Shown: positions 8,568 to 17,442 of the stretch, piece after piece
How positions within the stretch are numbered: the stretch's first letter is position 1
Layout of the letters: the number at the start of each line of letters is the position of its first letter
From: JAWXCE01 sp034440495
Lineage (GTDB): Bacteria; Pseudomonadota; Alphaproteobacteria; Rhizobiales; Rhodomicrobiaceae
Assembly: GCA_034440495.1 (NCBI GenBank)
Contig: JAWXCE010000057.1
Coordinates: 1 to 45,297 of the forward strand
DNA length: 45,297 nucleotides
Direction: 5' to 3'
Notes under the pieces: model-generated
Databases searched by the model: none
The model's input: only the letters and a program-made list of their open reading frames with translations
What the model was told of the DNA's origin: nothing
Translations under genes and position numbers: made by a program

Positions 8568-9074
8568 TCAAAGCGGCAGCAGAAAACCTGCCATCCAGAA
8601 TGATTTTGAGTATACGGCAATAGCACTGACGGCGATAGCGACGCCGTAAGGGACGCCCTCACCCGGTGTGCGCAGTTTAGAGAACCTGGATGGCGCAATT
8701 GCCGCCATTGGCGCGGCTCTCAACAAAATGACGGCGATGGTAAGCGCGCCGCCAGCTAACGCGGACTGAATGAGAAACGGGTAAAGGTTTTCCCAGCCAA
8801 GCCAGAGAGCAGCGGCGGCGGCCAGCTTTGCGTCGCCGCCGCCAATCCATCCGCGCGAGAAAAACAGCAGCCCTCCCAGGAGCACGGTAAGCGAACACGC
8901 GCCATGCTGGGCCATCATTGGAGCCGTCAATCCGGCAAGTGGAGCAAGCGCCAGAAATGCGAAGGCGAGCAGCAGGGAAAGCCAGTTGGGGATTTTGTAC
9001 TCGAAAAGGTCGCTAAAAGCGGCAAACGCTAAAAGCCCTGGGAAAATTGCGGCGAGGGCCGCATCTGCTTGCAC
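8568..9074 (-). CDS. tadV: Prepilin peptidase of the Flp pilus (TadV/CpaA, A24 family)
   Basis: Inner-membrane aspartic peptidase that cleaves the leader of Flp prepilins. The 168-residue polytopic protein carries the two catalytic Asp motifs of the A24 family: SDLFEYKIPNW near residue 22 and GGGDAKL near residue 78. There are about five to six hydrophobic helices. Its size is that of the short TadV/CpaA form without a methyltransferase domain. The start is taken as GTG at 9074, 3 bases after the stop of the Flp-like mini-ORF, which suggests coupling with it. Confidence 0.92.
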   Translation of the reverse strand: MQADAALAAIFPGLLAFAAFSDLFEYKIPNWLSLLLAFAFLALAPLAGLTAPMMAQHGACSLTVLLGGLLFFSRGWIGGGDAKLAAAAALWLGWENLYPFLIQSALAGGALTIAVILLRAAPMAAIAPSRFSKLRTPGEGVPYGVAIAVSAIAVYSKSFWMAGFLLPL

Positions 9075-9077
9075 CGG

Positions 9078-9203
9078 CTAACTTAACTGAGCCAGCGCAG
9101 CGGCGATGGTCTTGCCGAGAACGCCGATTTCTCCGCCCGTGGCGCCAGTGAGGAGCACCGCCAGCAGTGTTATGAACGACACGATTAACGCATACTCAGA
9201 CAT
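9078..9203 (-). CDS. Flp-pilin-like mini protein without an obvious leader
   Basis: From the ATG at 9203 this encodes 41 residues: MSEYALIV followed by a hydrophobic helix and GGEIGVLGKTIAAALAQLS. The Glu-Tyr pair followed by a hydrophobic stretch is the hallmark of mature Flp pilins, and the gene sits between flp and the prepilin peptidase gene. What is missing is the usual basic leader ending in Gly before the processing site. Extending the frame upstream to a TTG at 9260 adds 19 residues with many Pro and no basic leader. The ribosome binding site before the ATG is weak (AGAAAG). It may be a processed-like accessory pilin, a pilin relic, or non-coding. Confidence 0.55.
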   Translation of the reverse strand: MSEYALIVSFITLLAVLLTGATGGEIGVLGKTIAAALAQLS

Positions 9204-9298
9204 TCGAGCGCTTTCTGGCGGCGGGACAGGGATAGTGCAAATGGCGGAACTAAGTTGCAAGCTCCGGCCCCGCCATTTGTTAAAGCAGTTAAAGCTGT

Positions 9299-9502
9299 TT
9301 ACTGGGCGGCGCCTGTGCCGCCAGCGCCGCCATTGAAAGTGACCAGTTCGTCGCGCAGATTGCTGAACATTGTCCTAATCTCATCGCCGACCTGGCCGAC
9401 CAGCGTGATGACGGCGACGCCGATGCCAGCCGCGATCAGACCGTATTCGATAGCGGTTGCGCCAGAGTCGTCTTCGGCGAACCGGCAGATAAGCTTACGC
9501 AT
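9299..9502 (-). CDS. flp: Flp-type major pilin (type IVb prepilin)
   Basis: A 67-residue class IVb prepilin. The leader MRKLICRFAEDDSG is basic and ends in Gly; cleavage would leave a mature N-terminus ATAIEYGLIAAGIGVAVITL with the Glu at +5 and Tyr at +6 that define Flp pilins. A short C-terminal part ends in a Gly-rich tail. The ATG at 9502 is chosen over the in-frame codon 12 bases upstream because GGAGA lies 6-10 bases before it and the leader then has the standard length. It is the first gene of the tad locus. Confidence 0.95.
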   Translation of the reverse strand: MRKLICRFAEDDSGATAIEYGLIAAGIGVAVITLVGQVGDEIRTMFSNLRDELVTFNGGAGGTGAAQ

Positions 9503-9763
9503 AACAGTCTCCAATTTCCCGTGTGGGTTGCAAGGGGAGAAGCCGGTGACGAGGGCGTCACATGGCTGTCCTGTAGCTCAGGCTAGAAGCGGCGAATTAA
9601 AGAGGTGTTAACGCGGGCGAGAAGCTTTGCCGATTATTTGAAAACAATTTTCATAGATTTTAGCATGATGAACCGCCCCATAACTCGAACAGTAAATGCG
9701 GCGGTAAGCATGCGATCTAGCAGCATTTACTTATTCGGATACAAAGGCAAACTCAGCAGAATT
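9503..9763 (-). promoter_or_regulatory. Presumed promoter region of the tad locus
   Basis: A 261-base gap between the GNAT gene stop and the flp start. The part near 9630-9780 is clearly A+T-richer than the surrounding genes (stretches such as GAAAACAATTTTCATAG), as expected for the promoter of a heavily expressed pilin. No binding site could be assigned and no gene is visible. Both flanking genes are on the minus strand, so a terminator for the suf-GNAT transcript should also be here, but none is obvious. Confidence 0.4.
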
Positions 9764-10246
9764 TTAATTATCGACAATTGCAAGCGCTTTCCGGAAGATG
9801 ATTTTATCTTCGCCCGCTTGATAAAAGTCGCGGATACGCGCTTCCTCATTATAGCCGATTTTTGAGTAGAAGGCCCGAGTGCGGTCAAAGCTCGGCAGGG
9901 CTGAAGTCTCCACAAGCAAAACGCGCTCGCCGCGCTCGGCAAGGTTTTGCTCAACATGGCGAATTATGATAGCGCCAAGTCCACGACCTTGGCAATCTGG
10001 ATGAACTGCTATTAAAAGCAGGTTCCAAGTCCCGTTTGTCATGCGTTCTGGAGAGCAATACGCAATTGCTGTTGGCTCGCCATCATCATAGGTAAGCCAA
10101 AACTCCGAGCTATTTTCGTCGCCAAAATAACTCGCCATCATGTCGTCAAGCATGGCAGACGGAAACAGGCTAATTGCATCGATCACGCCCTTCAAAGCGG
10201 GCATGTCATCGCTTGTAACGGGTCGAATAACGCCACTTTTCATCAT
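9764..10246 (-). CDS. GNAT-family N-acetyltransferase
   Basis: A 160-residue acetyl-CoA-dependent acetyltransferase of unknown substrate. Motif A is visible as LLLIAVHPDCQGRGLGAII around residues 75-95, followed by HVEQNLAERGERVLLVETS and the motif B-like region RAFYSKIGYNEEARIRDFY. The ATG at 10246 overlaps the sufD stop (ATGATG), so it is probably translated from the suf transcript. Nothing in it points to a Fe-S role; its membership of the operon is positional only. Confidence 0.85.
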   Translation of the reverse strand: MMKSGVIRPVTSDDMPALKGVIDAISLFPSAMLDDMMASYFGDENSSEFWLTYDDGEPTAIAYCSPERMTNGTWNLLLIAVHPDCQGRGLGAIIIRHVEQNLAERGERVLLVETSALPSFDRTRAFYSKIGYNEEARIRDFYQAGEDKIIFRKALAIVDN

Positions 10247-11604
10247 GCAGCCAGCCAGGCCTCGGTTTTCGCGGTGAAAGCGTTCCGCAGGGTTTCGTCC
10301 TCGATTTTGTCGAGCACCTCGCCGATGAACGCCTGGATGAGCAGCGCTTTGGCCTCCTTCTCGCCGATGCCTCGGGAGAGGAAGTAAAACAGCATGTCCT
10401 CATCCAGCTCGCCGACCGTCGAGCCGTGGTTGCACTTTACGTCGTCGGCGTAGATTTCCAGTTCGGGCTTGCTGTCGAACTCGGCGTCGTCGGAGAGCAT
10501 GAGCGCCTGCGCCATTTGCCGTCCGTCGGTTTGCTGCGCATCCGGGCGCACCAGCACCTTAGCCTGGAAAATGCCGCGCGCGTTGTCGTCCAGCACGGCT
10601 TTCACATGCTCACGGCTTTCGCAACCGGGCACGGCGTGATCGATGACCATGGTCATGTCGCAGTGCTGACGCCCGCGCAGCAGTTGTGCGCCAAGAAAGT
10701 GCGCCTTCGCGCCTTCGCCCTCGTAGCGCAGGAACAGTTGGTGCCGCGAAAGCTTCGCACCGATGGCGAACTGGATAGCGAGGTAGTCGGCCTTGGCTCC
10801 AAGCTTGACATCCCAGTTGGTTAAATGCTGCGTCTCGCGGTTTTCGCCGGAATATTTCACATGAGTGAGCTTTGCGCCCTCAGCCGCCAGCACATGCGTC
10901 ACGCTGGTGGTTTGCGCCTTAGCGTCGCCGAACGAGATGAAGCTTTCCAGCACCATCGCTTCCGCCCCGCTTTGCACGATGATGGCGCTGCGCATGGCGC
11001 TCGCCACCGCATCAGAGCCCGCCGCCACGTGCACGATGTGCAGCGGCTCCGTGAGCCTGGCGTTCTCGGAGATACGTATGGCCGCGCCGTCCGTCATGAA
11101 CGCCGCATTAAGTGCGTTTACCGCTTCGCCTTCCGACGCGTTCGAGGCGCTGAAAGCGGCGATCAGCCATGATGGCGCGTCGGCCATCGCTTGCTTCAGT
11201 ATGACAAGTTCAACTCCGAGCGTATCGGCGTCGCGTGAAAGGCCGGGCGCGTGTGCGCCGTTGACGAACACGATCTGCCGTCCTGGCAACGCGGCCAAGT
11301 CGCCAAGCGCTCTCTCGATGTCGGCGCGCGAAACCGGCACTGGCGTTAGCGATTGCAAATACGCCTCCGTCATCGCGGCGCGCAGATCGGTGTATTTCCA
11401 TTCCTCGACGCGGCGATTTGGAAGACCGCGTTTAGCGATCACCGCCAGCCCGGCCTCACGCATCGCCCGCACCCAGGCGACGTCATCGCCGGGCAGCTTG
11501 GCTTCCGCGTGTATGGCGATTAGAGCCGCCGCGACGCCTGTCGGCGCAGGCGCGGCGGTGACGGCGTCTAGTTTTGCTGGCTGAATATTCAAGACGGTCC
11601 CCAT
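10243..11604 (-). CDS. sufD: Fe-S cluster assembly protein SufD
   Basis: Scaffold partner of SufB in the SufBCD complex. The roughly 453-residue protein shows the SufBD core in its second half: FHFLGAQL-like strands, RGRQHCDMTMVIDHAVPGCES, KAVLDDNARGIFQAKVLV, DAQQTDGRQMAQALML, and the conserved end ELEIYADDVKCNHGSTVGEL with the Cys-Asn-His-Gly motif, then MLFYFLSRGIGEKEAKALLI. The ATG at 11604 overlaps the sufC stop (TGATG); a GTG one codon upstream is possible. Downstream it overlaps the GNAT gene. Confidence 0.96.
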   Translation of the reverse strand: MGTVLNIQPAKLDAVTAAPAPTGVAAALIAIHAEAKLPGDDVAWVRAMREAGLAVIAKRGLPNRRVEEWKYTDLRAAMTEAYLQSLTPVPVSRADIERALGDLAALPGRQIVFVNGAHAPGLSRDADTLGVELVILKQAMADAPSWLIAAFSASNASEGEAVNALNAAFMTDGAAIRISENARLTEPLHIVHVAAGSDAVASAMRSAIIVQSGAEAMVLESFISFGDAKAQTTSVTHVLAAEGAKLTHVKYSGENRETQHLTNWDVKLGAKADYLAIQFAIGAKLSRHQLFLRYEGEGAKAHFLGAQLLRGRQHCDMTMVIDHAVPGCESREHVKAVLDDNARGIFQAKVLVRPDAQQTDGRQMAQALMLSDDAEFDSKPELEIYADDVKCNHGSTVGELDEDMLFYFLSRGIGEKEAKALLIQAFIGEVLDKIEDETLRNAFTAKTEAWLAA

Positions 11605-12353
11605 CACGCGGCGTGTTCGCCATATTCGGCATAGCCGGATTTTTCGAGTTCAAGCGCCAGTTCCTTGCCGCCCGAGCGCACGACGCGGCCGCCCGAGAGC
11701 ACATGCACTTTGTCTGGCGTAATATAGTTAAGCAGCCGCTGATAATGCGTGATGAGCACGAAGGCGCGGTCAGGCGAGCGCAGTGCGTTCACGCCCTCCG
11801 AGACGATGCGCACGGCGTCGATATCGAGGCCGCTGTCGGTCTCGTCGAGCACGCAGAGGCTTGGCTCAAGCAGCGCCATCTGCAAAATCTCGTAGCGCTT
11901 TTTCTCGCCGCCCGAGAAGCCTGTGTTAACCGGGCGCTTCAGCATGTCCATGGAGATGTTAAGGCTTTCCGCCTTCGCACGCACCAGCTTGATGAAATCG
12001 GGCGTGTTCAGCTCCTCATGCCCACGCGCCCTGCGGTTGGCGTTCAGCGCGGTGCGCAGGAAGGTCATGGACGCGACGCCGGGGATTTCGATGGGGTATT
12101 GGAACGCGAGAAACACGCCCGCATGCGCCCGCTCGTCCGGCGCCATTTCGAGCAGATCGGCGCCGCTCCACGTGATGGAGCCTTCGGTCACCTCGTAATC
12201 CGGCTTGCCCGCGAGGATGTAGGCGAGCGTCGATTTGCCGGAGCCGTTCGGCCCCATGATGGCGTGCACCTCGCCCTTCGGCACCGAGAGCGTCAGCCCG
12301 CGCAGGATGTCCTTGTCGTCAATCCGCGCATGTAAGTTTTTAATTTCTAACAT
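11604..12353 (-). CDS. sufC: Fe-S cluster assembly ATPase SufC
   Basis: ABC-type ATPase of the SufBCD scaffold. In 249 residues it has Walker A GPNGSGKSTLAYILAG, the Q-loop FLAFQYPIEIPGV, a degenerate signature FSGGEKKRYEILQ, Walker B LCVLDETDSGLDIDAV and the H-loop LITHYQRLL, all in the form specific to SufC. AGGAGA lies just upstream of the ATG at 12353. Unlike usual suf operons it does not follow sufB directly; about 1.35 kb of small ORFs and broken genes lie between them. Confidence 0.97.
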   Translation of the reverse strand: MLEIKNLHARIDDKDILRGLTLSVPKGEVHAIMGPNGSGKSTLAYILAGKPDYEVTEGSITWSGADLLEMAPDERAHAGVFLAFQYPIEIPGVASMTFLRTALNANRRARGHEELNTPDFIKLVRAKAESLNISMDMLKRPVNTGFSGGEKKRYEILQMALLEPSLCVLDETDSGLDIDAVRIVSEGVNALRSPDRAFVLITHYQRLLNYITPDKVHVLSGGRVVRSGGKELALELEKSGYAEYGEHAA

Positions 12354-12588
12354 TCGACACGACTCTCCTTAGTCCAGCCGCCATTAGGCGTGCGTCGACA
12401 ATTTTTACATGACACTGCTTCAGCCTTGCCCATTCGTCGCTCGTGCAATTGAATGGCAGGGCGTCCTGAGTTAAGGAGCAAATCTTACGATCTAAGAATT
12501 CAAGGAAATGCTTAGATACAGTGATGCTCCATTGATGGGCGTTTAATCGATCAAAATAATCACAAAAACCGTTTATGCCGTTTTGCAT
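12340..12588 (-). CDS. Hypothetical protein upstream of sufC
   Basis: An 82-residue open frame whose end overlaps the sufC start by 14 bases. It is A+T-richer than its neighbours and has no recognised domain; it contains several Cys and aromatic residues (GFCDYFDRLNAHQWS, DALPFNCTSDEWARLKQC). AAGGA lies about 12 bases before the ATG and a TATAGCAT box a little closer, so the region may instead be the promoter and leader of sufC. It may be a real orphan, a relic, or chance. Confidence 0.35.
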   Translation of the reverse strand: MQNGINGFCDYFDRLNAHQWSITVSKHFLEFLDRKICSLTQDALPFNCTSDEWARLKQCHVKIVDARLMAAGLRRVVSNVRN

Positions 12589-12669
12589 AATGCTATATTT
12601 TCCTTAGGAAGAATTGTTCGCCTTACGCATCAAAAACAAACCGAGCAAAAAAGAGACAGGCACCGTCGC

Positions 12670-12967
12670 CTAATGCCGCCAGCCCGCCACCATCCACTGC
12701 TCGCCGACCGCGATAAAGCCGTCCACCACCGGCACGAGCGAGCCAATGATGAGCACAAGGCCAAGTGGCCGCGCCTGCCGCAACAAAGCGAACGCGAATA
12801 TGACAAGGCCGAGTGCCATTCGCCGCACCAACCGCGCCCGCCAGCGGCAAGTCCGCCATGTGCGAGCCGTCCACGCCGAAGATCGCCACCGCCATCTCGG
12901 GCCGCGTGAAGAACAGTGCCCCCGTCGCGCACAGGAAAAGCCCGAGTATGAAAGCGACGATGAACAT
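12670..12967 (-). pseudogene. Frameshifted small membrane protein (DUF4267/DUF4345-like)
   Basis: From the ATG at 12967 the frame reads a membrane protein start, MFIVAFILGLFLCATGALFF, then TRPEMAVAIFGVDGSHMADLPLAGAVG. Near 12820-12835 the sensible sequence moves by one base: the next frame gives RMALGLVIFAFALLRQ, a helix LGLVLIIGSLVPVVDGFIAV, and ends with a TAG at 12670-12672. Joined, they make a roughly 98-residue four-helix protein resembling small DUF4267/DUF4345 membrane proteins; the unshifted frame instead runs on into Gly/Arg/Ala/Trp-rich nonsense. One extra base (or loss of two) explains it. It may be decay or a sequencing error. Confidence 0.6.
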
Positions 12968-13061
12968 CGGCGTATCCCGCAGTAAAGACGGGTGACAATG
13001 ATTTTTCCGCGTCCGTCAAAACTCAGTTGCGTTGCTTTAGTACATCACCGCCCAATTGTCA

Positions 13062-13602
13062 CTATCGGCACTCAACCTCTGCTGTCTTAGAGCCGTTTTG
13101 GGCAAGTTTGAAATAGAATGTTTCATTCTCTATCCAAAACTCGAGGTCTTGCACATTAAGTTTTCCGCCACTTAAGAAGCCGACCTGAAGCTCATAAAAT
13201 CCTACCTCGATCACAGTAAGAAGACTAATGCGTCAAGGTCAACTTTTCATTTTCGAGATCTTGCCCAAGACGGACTAATCCATCAGCTATGATTTGCGAA
13301 GTAAGCGATCCCCGATTTGATTTCGCTACAATCGTATATTGTTTTTCCCCGGTCGTGGTAACTGTAAACTCTCCGATCTCGAACACTCCTTCTCCGAAAA
13401 ACATCTCATAGAAGGAATTGAGCACCGACAAGCCCTTATTGCCAAAAGTGACTTCGCAGGATGCATAACGAGGTTTAAAATTAGGACATTGTCCGTCCGC
13501 TTGAAACGGACCTTCTGTGCGCTCGCCTTGTGCCCGACCTTCATTTGAGGCTAAAATGAGGGCAAAGAGAATAAGGGCCATAAACGCAAACAATCTTTTC
13601 AT
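13062..13602 (-). pseudogene. Exported hypothetical protein, frameshifted near its C-terminus
   Basis: From the ATG at 13602 the frame encodes a signal peptide (MKRLFAFMALILFALILA) and a Cys-containing exported domain (GQCPNFKPRYASCEVTFG), ending at a TAG at 13225 after LENEKLTLTH. Directly beyond, in the +1 frame, an uninterrupted protein-like sequence continues: RISLLTVIEVGFYELQVGF, then LSGGKLNVQDLEFWIENE and TFYFKLAQNGSKTAEVECR, closing with TAG at 13062-13064. The two parts have the same A+T-rich codon use and join smoothly, so the original protein was probably about 180 residues. No family is recognised. It lies between sufB and sufC and has no evident link to Fe-S assembly. Confidence 0.55.
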
Positions 13603-13703
13603 ACTTCGCATCCTTTTCTGACCATCACTGGGGCATTAGCCTAGACGAAAGTCCGAACCAGTTAGTTGACCTCGAAGTTCCGGCTCTATGGTACAGGCTT
13701 TTT

Positions 13704-15170
<1,467 letters not shown>

Positions 15171-15182
15171 ACTATTCTCCGA

Positions 15183-16313
15183 TCATGCCGCCGCGCGAGG
15201 GCGCAGCCGCGTGTAAATCTTGTCCCAAACGTCTAAAAACCGCTCGATGTTGGCGTCCGTCGTGTTCCAGCCCGTGCTGACGCGGATGGCGCATTTCGCC
15301 AGATTCGGCGCAACACCCATTGCGGCTAACACATGACTTGGGGCCACCTTGCCCGACGAACAAGCCGAGCCGCTGCTTACCGAGATACCTTCCAGATCAA
15401 ACGCCATCAGCGCGATCTCGGCAGGCACGCCCGGCATTGCGAAACACGTCGTGTTCTGTATGCGCGCCGCCCCTTCACCAAAAATTACCACATCGGAGCA
15501 AATGGCGCGCAGGCCAGCTTCAAGTTCGCCTTGGGCCTTCAAAGCCCAAACGCCGAAAGCCTTGCTTGCCGCATCGCCAGCCGTCAGCGCAGCCGCCATA
15601 CCCGCAATCCCGGCCACATTCTCCGTGCCGCCACGTCGGCCGCGCTCTTGCCCGCCGCCGCGTAATAGCGGCTCCGCTGTCAGATCGCGGCCAAGCACGA
15701 CAGCGCCAACGCCTTTCGGCCCGCCAAACTTATGCCCCGAGATAAAAACGATGTCCGCGCCAAGCGCACCAGCGTCCACGCCGGTGCGCCCCGCCGTTTG
15801 TACCGCGTCACATACGGTCAGCGCGTCGGCTTCCCGTGCGATTTTCGCGAGTTCCAGATGAGGCTGCTTCACGCCGGTTTCATTGTTCGCATCTTGTACC
15901 GCCATCACGGTAGGCCCAATCGCCGATAGGCGCGCCCGTAATTCGTTCAAGTCCAGCAAGCCTTTCCCGCTTACTGGGATAACATGAGAGGGTGCCTGGA
16001 GAACGCAGGCGTGCTCGGTCGCCGACGCGACGATCGCGGCTGGCTCCGCGCCAGGCCGCAAAGCCCTGCTGGCGGCGAAAATGGCGGTGTTTGCTGCCTC
16101 CGTGCCGCCGGAGGTGAAAATCACATTGCGCGGAGCTACGCCCATGCTGCGGGCAACCGTTTCCCGCGCCGCCTCGACAATCGCGCGGGCAGCGCGGCCC
16201 TCGGCGTGGATGGACGAAGGGTTGCCGCATGTCTCCATCGCCGCCAGCATCGCGTCGCGCGCTTCCGGGCGCAGCGGCGACGAGGCATTATGATCGAGAT
16301 ACGTGCGTTGCAT
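15183..16313 (-). CDS. Cysteine desulfurase, class I (NifS/IscS-like), suf-cluster type
   Basis: PLP enzyme that takes sulfur from cysteine for Fe-S assembly. The start is placed at the ATG at 16313 (MQRTYLDHNASSPLRPEAR), where the family homology begins; the 42 residues upstream in the open frame look non-coding. Motifs: TSGGTEAANTAI, DAVQTAGR, the PLP lysine in SGHKFGGPKGVGA, RRGGTENVAGIAG, and the active-site Cys in SSGSACSSGKVAPSHVL. The Cys-loop length is class I, unlike SufS (class II). A class I desulfurase ahead of sufB is common in alphaproteobacteria. No SufS, SufE or SufU is in the window. The product is 376 residues. Confidence 0.93.
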   Translation of the reverse strand: MQRTYLDHNASSPLRPEARDAMLAAMETCGNPSSIHAEGRAARAIVEAARETVARSMGVAPRNVIFTSGGTEAANTAIFAASRALRPGAEPAAIVASATEHACVLQAPSHVIPVSGKGLLDLNELRARLSAIGPTVMAVQDANNETGVKQPHLELAKIAREADALTVCDAVQTAGRTGVDAGALGADIVFISGHKFGGPKGVGAVVLGRDLTAEPLLRGGGQERGRRGGTENVAGIAGMAAALTAGDAASKAFGVWALKAQGELEAGLRAICSDVVIFGEGAARIQNTTCFAMPGVPAEIALMAFDLEGISVSSGSACSSGKVAPSHVLAAMGVAPNLAKCAIRVSTGWNTTDANIERFLDVWDKIYTRLRPRAAA

Positions 16314-16576
16314 GCTTAAGTAGCCTCGATGTGCGGTATCGGCCTGAAAGCCGCGCCTTGTTTGGCTGACAAGCCGTTTTAGTCTTGCTTTTACATGTTC
16401 AGATTGTGCTATGTAGCCCTCTGGCTTCGCCGATTGCACATACGTTTTGAACAGTTCTAAAGTCCATCAGGTATAAGATGCTCAGGTGGCGAAGTCAAGC
16501 ATTGCGCCCCAGTTAAGTATGCCAAGGCAAGCGTTCGCCGGAATGCGGCCATCAACATTTGAGACCCTGTCAACCT
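16314..16576. promoter_or_regulatory. Divergent promoter region between the suf cluster and the alpha/beta hydrolase gene
   Basis: A 263-base gap between two outward-reading genes, so promoters for both must lie here. The centre (about 16380-16470) is A+T-richer than the flanks. Suf operons in this group are often controlled by iron- or IscR-type regulators, but I could not assign a clear operator. No convincing small gene is present; the open frame across 16457-16855 is antisense to the hydrolase gene. Confidence 0.4.
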
Positions 16577-17248
16577 ATGCCAGAAGTGACCATCAGCGGG
16601 CCAGCCGGGCGGATCGAGGGCCGGTATCACCACGAAACGGCGGCGGAACCGCGTATCGCTCTGATTTTGCATCCGCACCCGCAATTTGGGGGCACGATGA
16701 ACAATCAGATTGTTTACCAACTCTATTACGCCTTCGCGCAGAAGAAGTTCTCCACGTTGCGCTTCAATTTTCGCGGCGTCGGCCGCAGCCAGGGTCTGTT
16801 CGACAATGGCCCGGGCGAGCTTGCGGATGCGGCGACCGCTCTCGACTGGCTGCAAACCTATAATCCGGATGCGCGCACCTGCTGGGTGGCGGGGGTGTCG
16901 TTCGGTTCGTGGATCGGCATGCAGTTGCTCATGCGGCGCCCCGAAATTCAGGGCTTCATCTGCGTGGCTCCGCCAGCCAACCTTTACGATTTCAGTTTTC
17001 TGGCGCCGTGTCCGTCATCCGGCCTCATGGTCAATGGCTCGGAGGATCGCGTCGCGCCGAACGAGTCCGTCAAAACGCTGGTGGACAAGCTGAAAACGCA
17101 AAAAGGTATCACGATCAGCCACGATGTCATACCCGGCGCGAACCATTTCTTCGAGGGCAAGGTGGATGAGTTGATGACCTCGGTCAGCGGCTATGTCGAT
17201 GCGCGGCTGAACCCCAAAAAACTAATAGGCGCCAAGGCTAAATCCTGA
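16577..17248 (+). CDS. Alpha/beta hydrolase
   Basis: A 223-residue serine hydrolase of a family often encoded beside suf genes in alphaproteobacteria. The start is the ATG at 16577 (MPEVTISGPAGRIEGRY) rather than a TTG six codons upstream. Visible are the oxyanion strand ALILHPHPQFGGTMNN, the strand FSTLRFNFRGVGRSQG, the nucleophile elbow VAGVSFGSWIGMQL with Ser in GVSFGS, an acid near LMVNGSEDRVAP and the His in IPGANHFFEGK. Together these form a full catalytic triad. Substrate unknown; no signal peptide, so cytoplasmic. Confidence 0.88.
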   Translation: MPEVTISGPAGRIEGRYHHETAAEPRIALILHPHPQFGGTMNNQIVYQLYYAFAQKKFSTLRFNFRGVGRSQGLFDNGPGELADAATALDWLQTYNPDARTCWVAGVSFGSWIGMQLLMRRPEIQGFICVAPPANLYDFSFLAPCPSSGLMVNGSEDRVAPNESVKTLVDKLKTQKGITISHDVIPGANHFFEGKVDELMTSVSGYVDARLNPKKLIGAKAKS

Positions 17249-17442
17249 TCCTTGTGTTTTAGAGTTAATCTTCCTCATTCAACGCTATTTAAACTAGATC
17301 ACGACACGCATCGTTTGTCGCATGTGTCCTATAGCCACACGAAACGTTGTGCTCTGACAACGAGCCTGCTGCGTTAAGCAAACGTACGTGGGGGCTAAAG
17401 TAAAATTTAATTGGGCCGTCGCATGTCACAAGGAGACGTACT

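Noticed and set aside
9605..9865. 86-residue plus-strand open frame upstream of flp
   Set aside because: It overlaps the end of the GNAT gene in antisense and the A+T-rich promoter region; no ribosome binding site.
12630..13019. 129-residue minus-strand open frame
   Set aside because: It is the third frame of the frameshifted membrane protein and is Arg/Cys/Ser-rich without helices.
16457..16855. 132-residue minus-strand open frame upstream of the cysteine desulfurase, considered as an IscR/Rrf2-type regulator
   Set aside because: It is antisense to the alpha/beta hydrolase and has no helix-turn-helix or Cys cluster.
17249..17442. Possible tRNA or small RNA before the rhodopsin gene
   Set aside because: No cloverleaf or strong hairpin could be drawn; it is more simply the promoter and leader of the rhodopsin gene.
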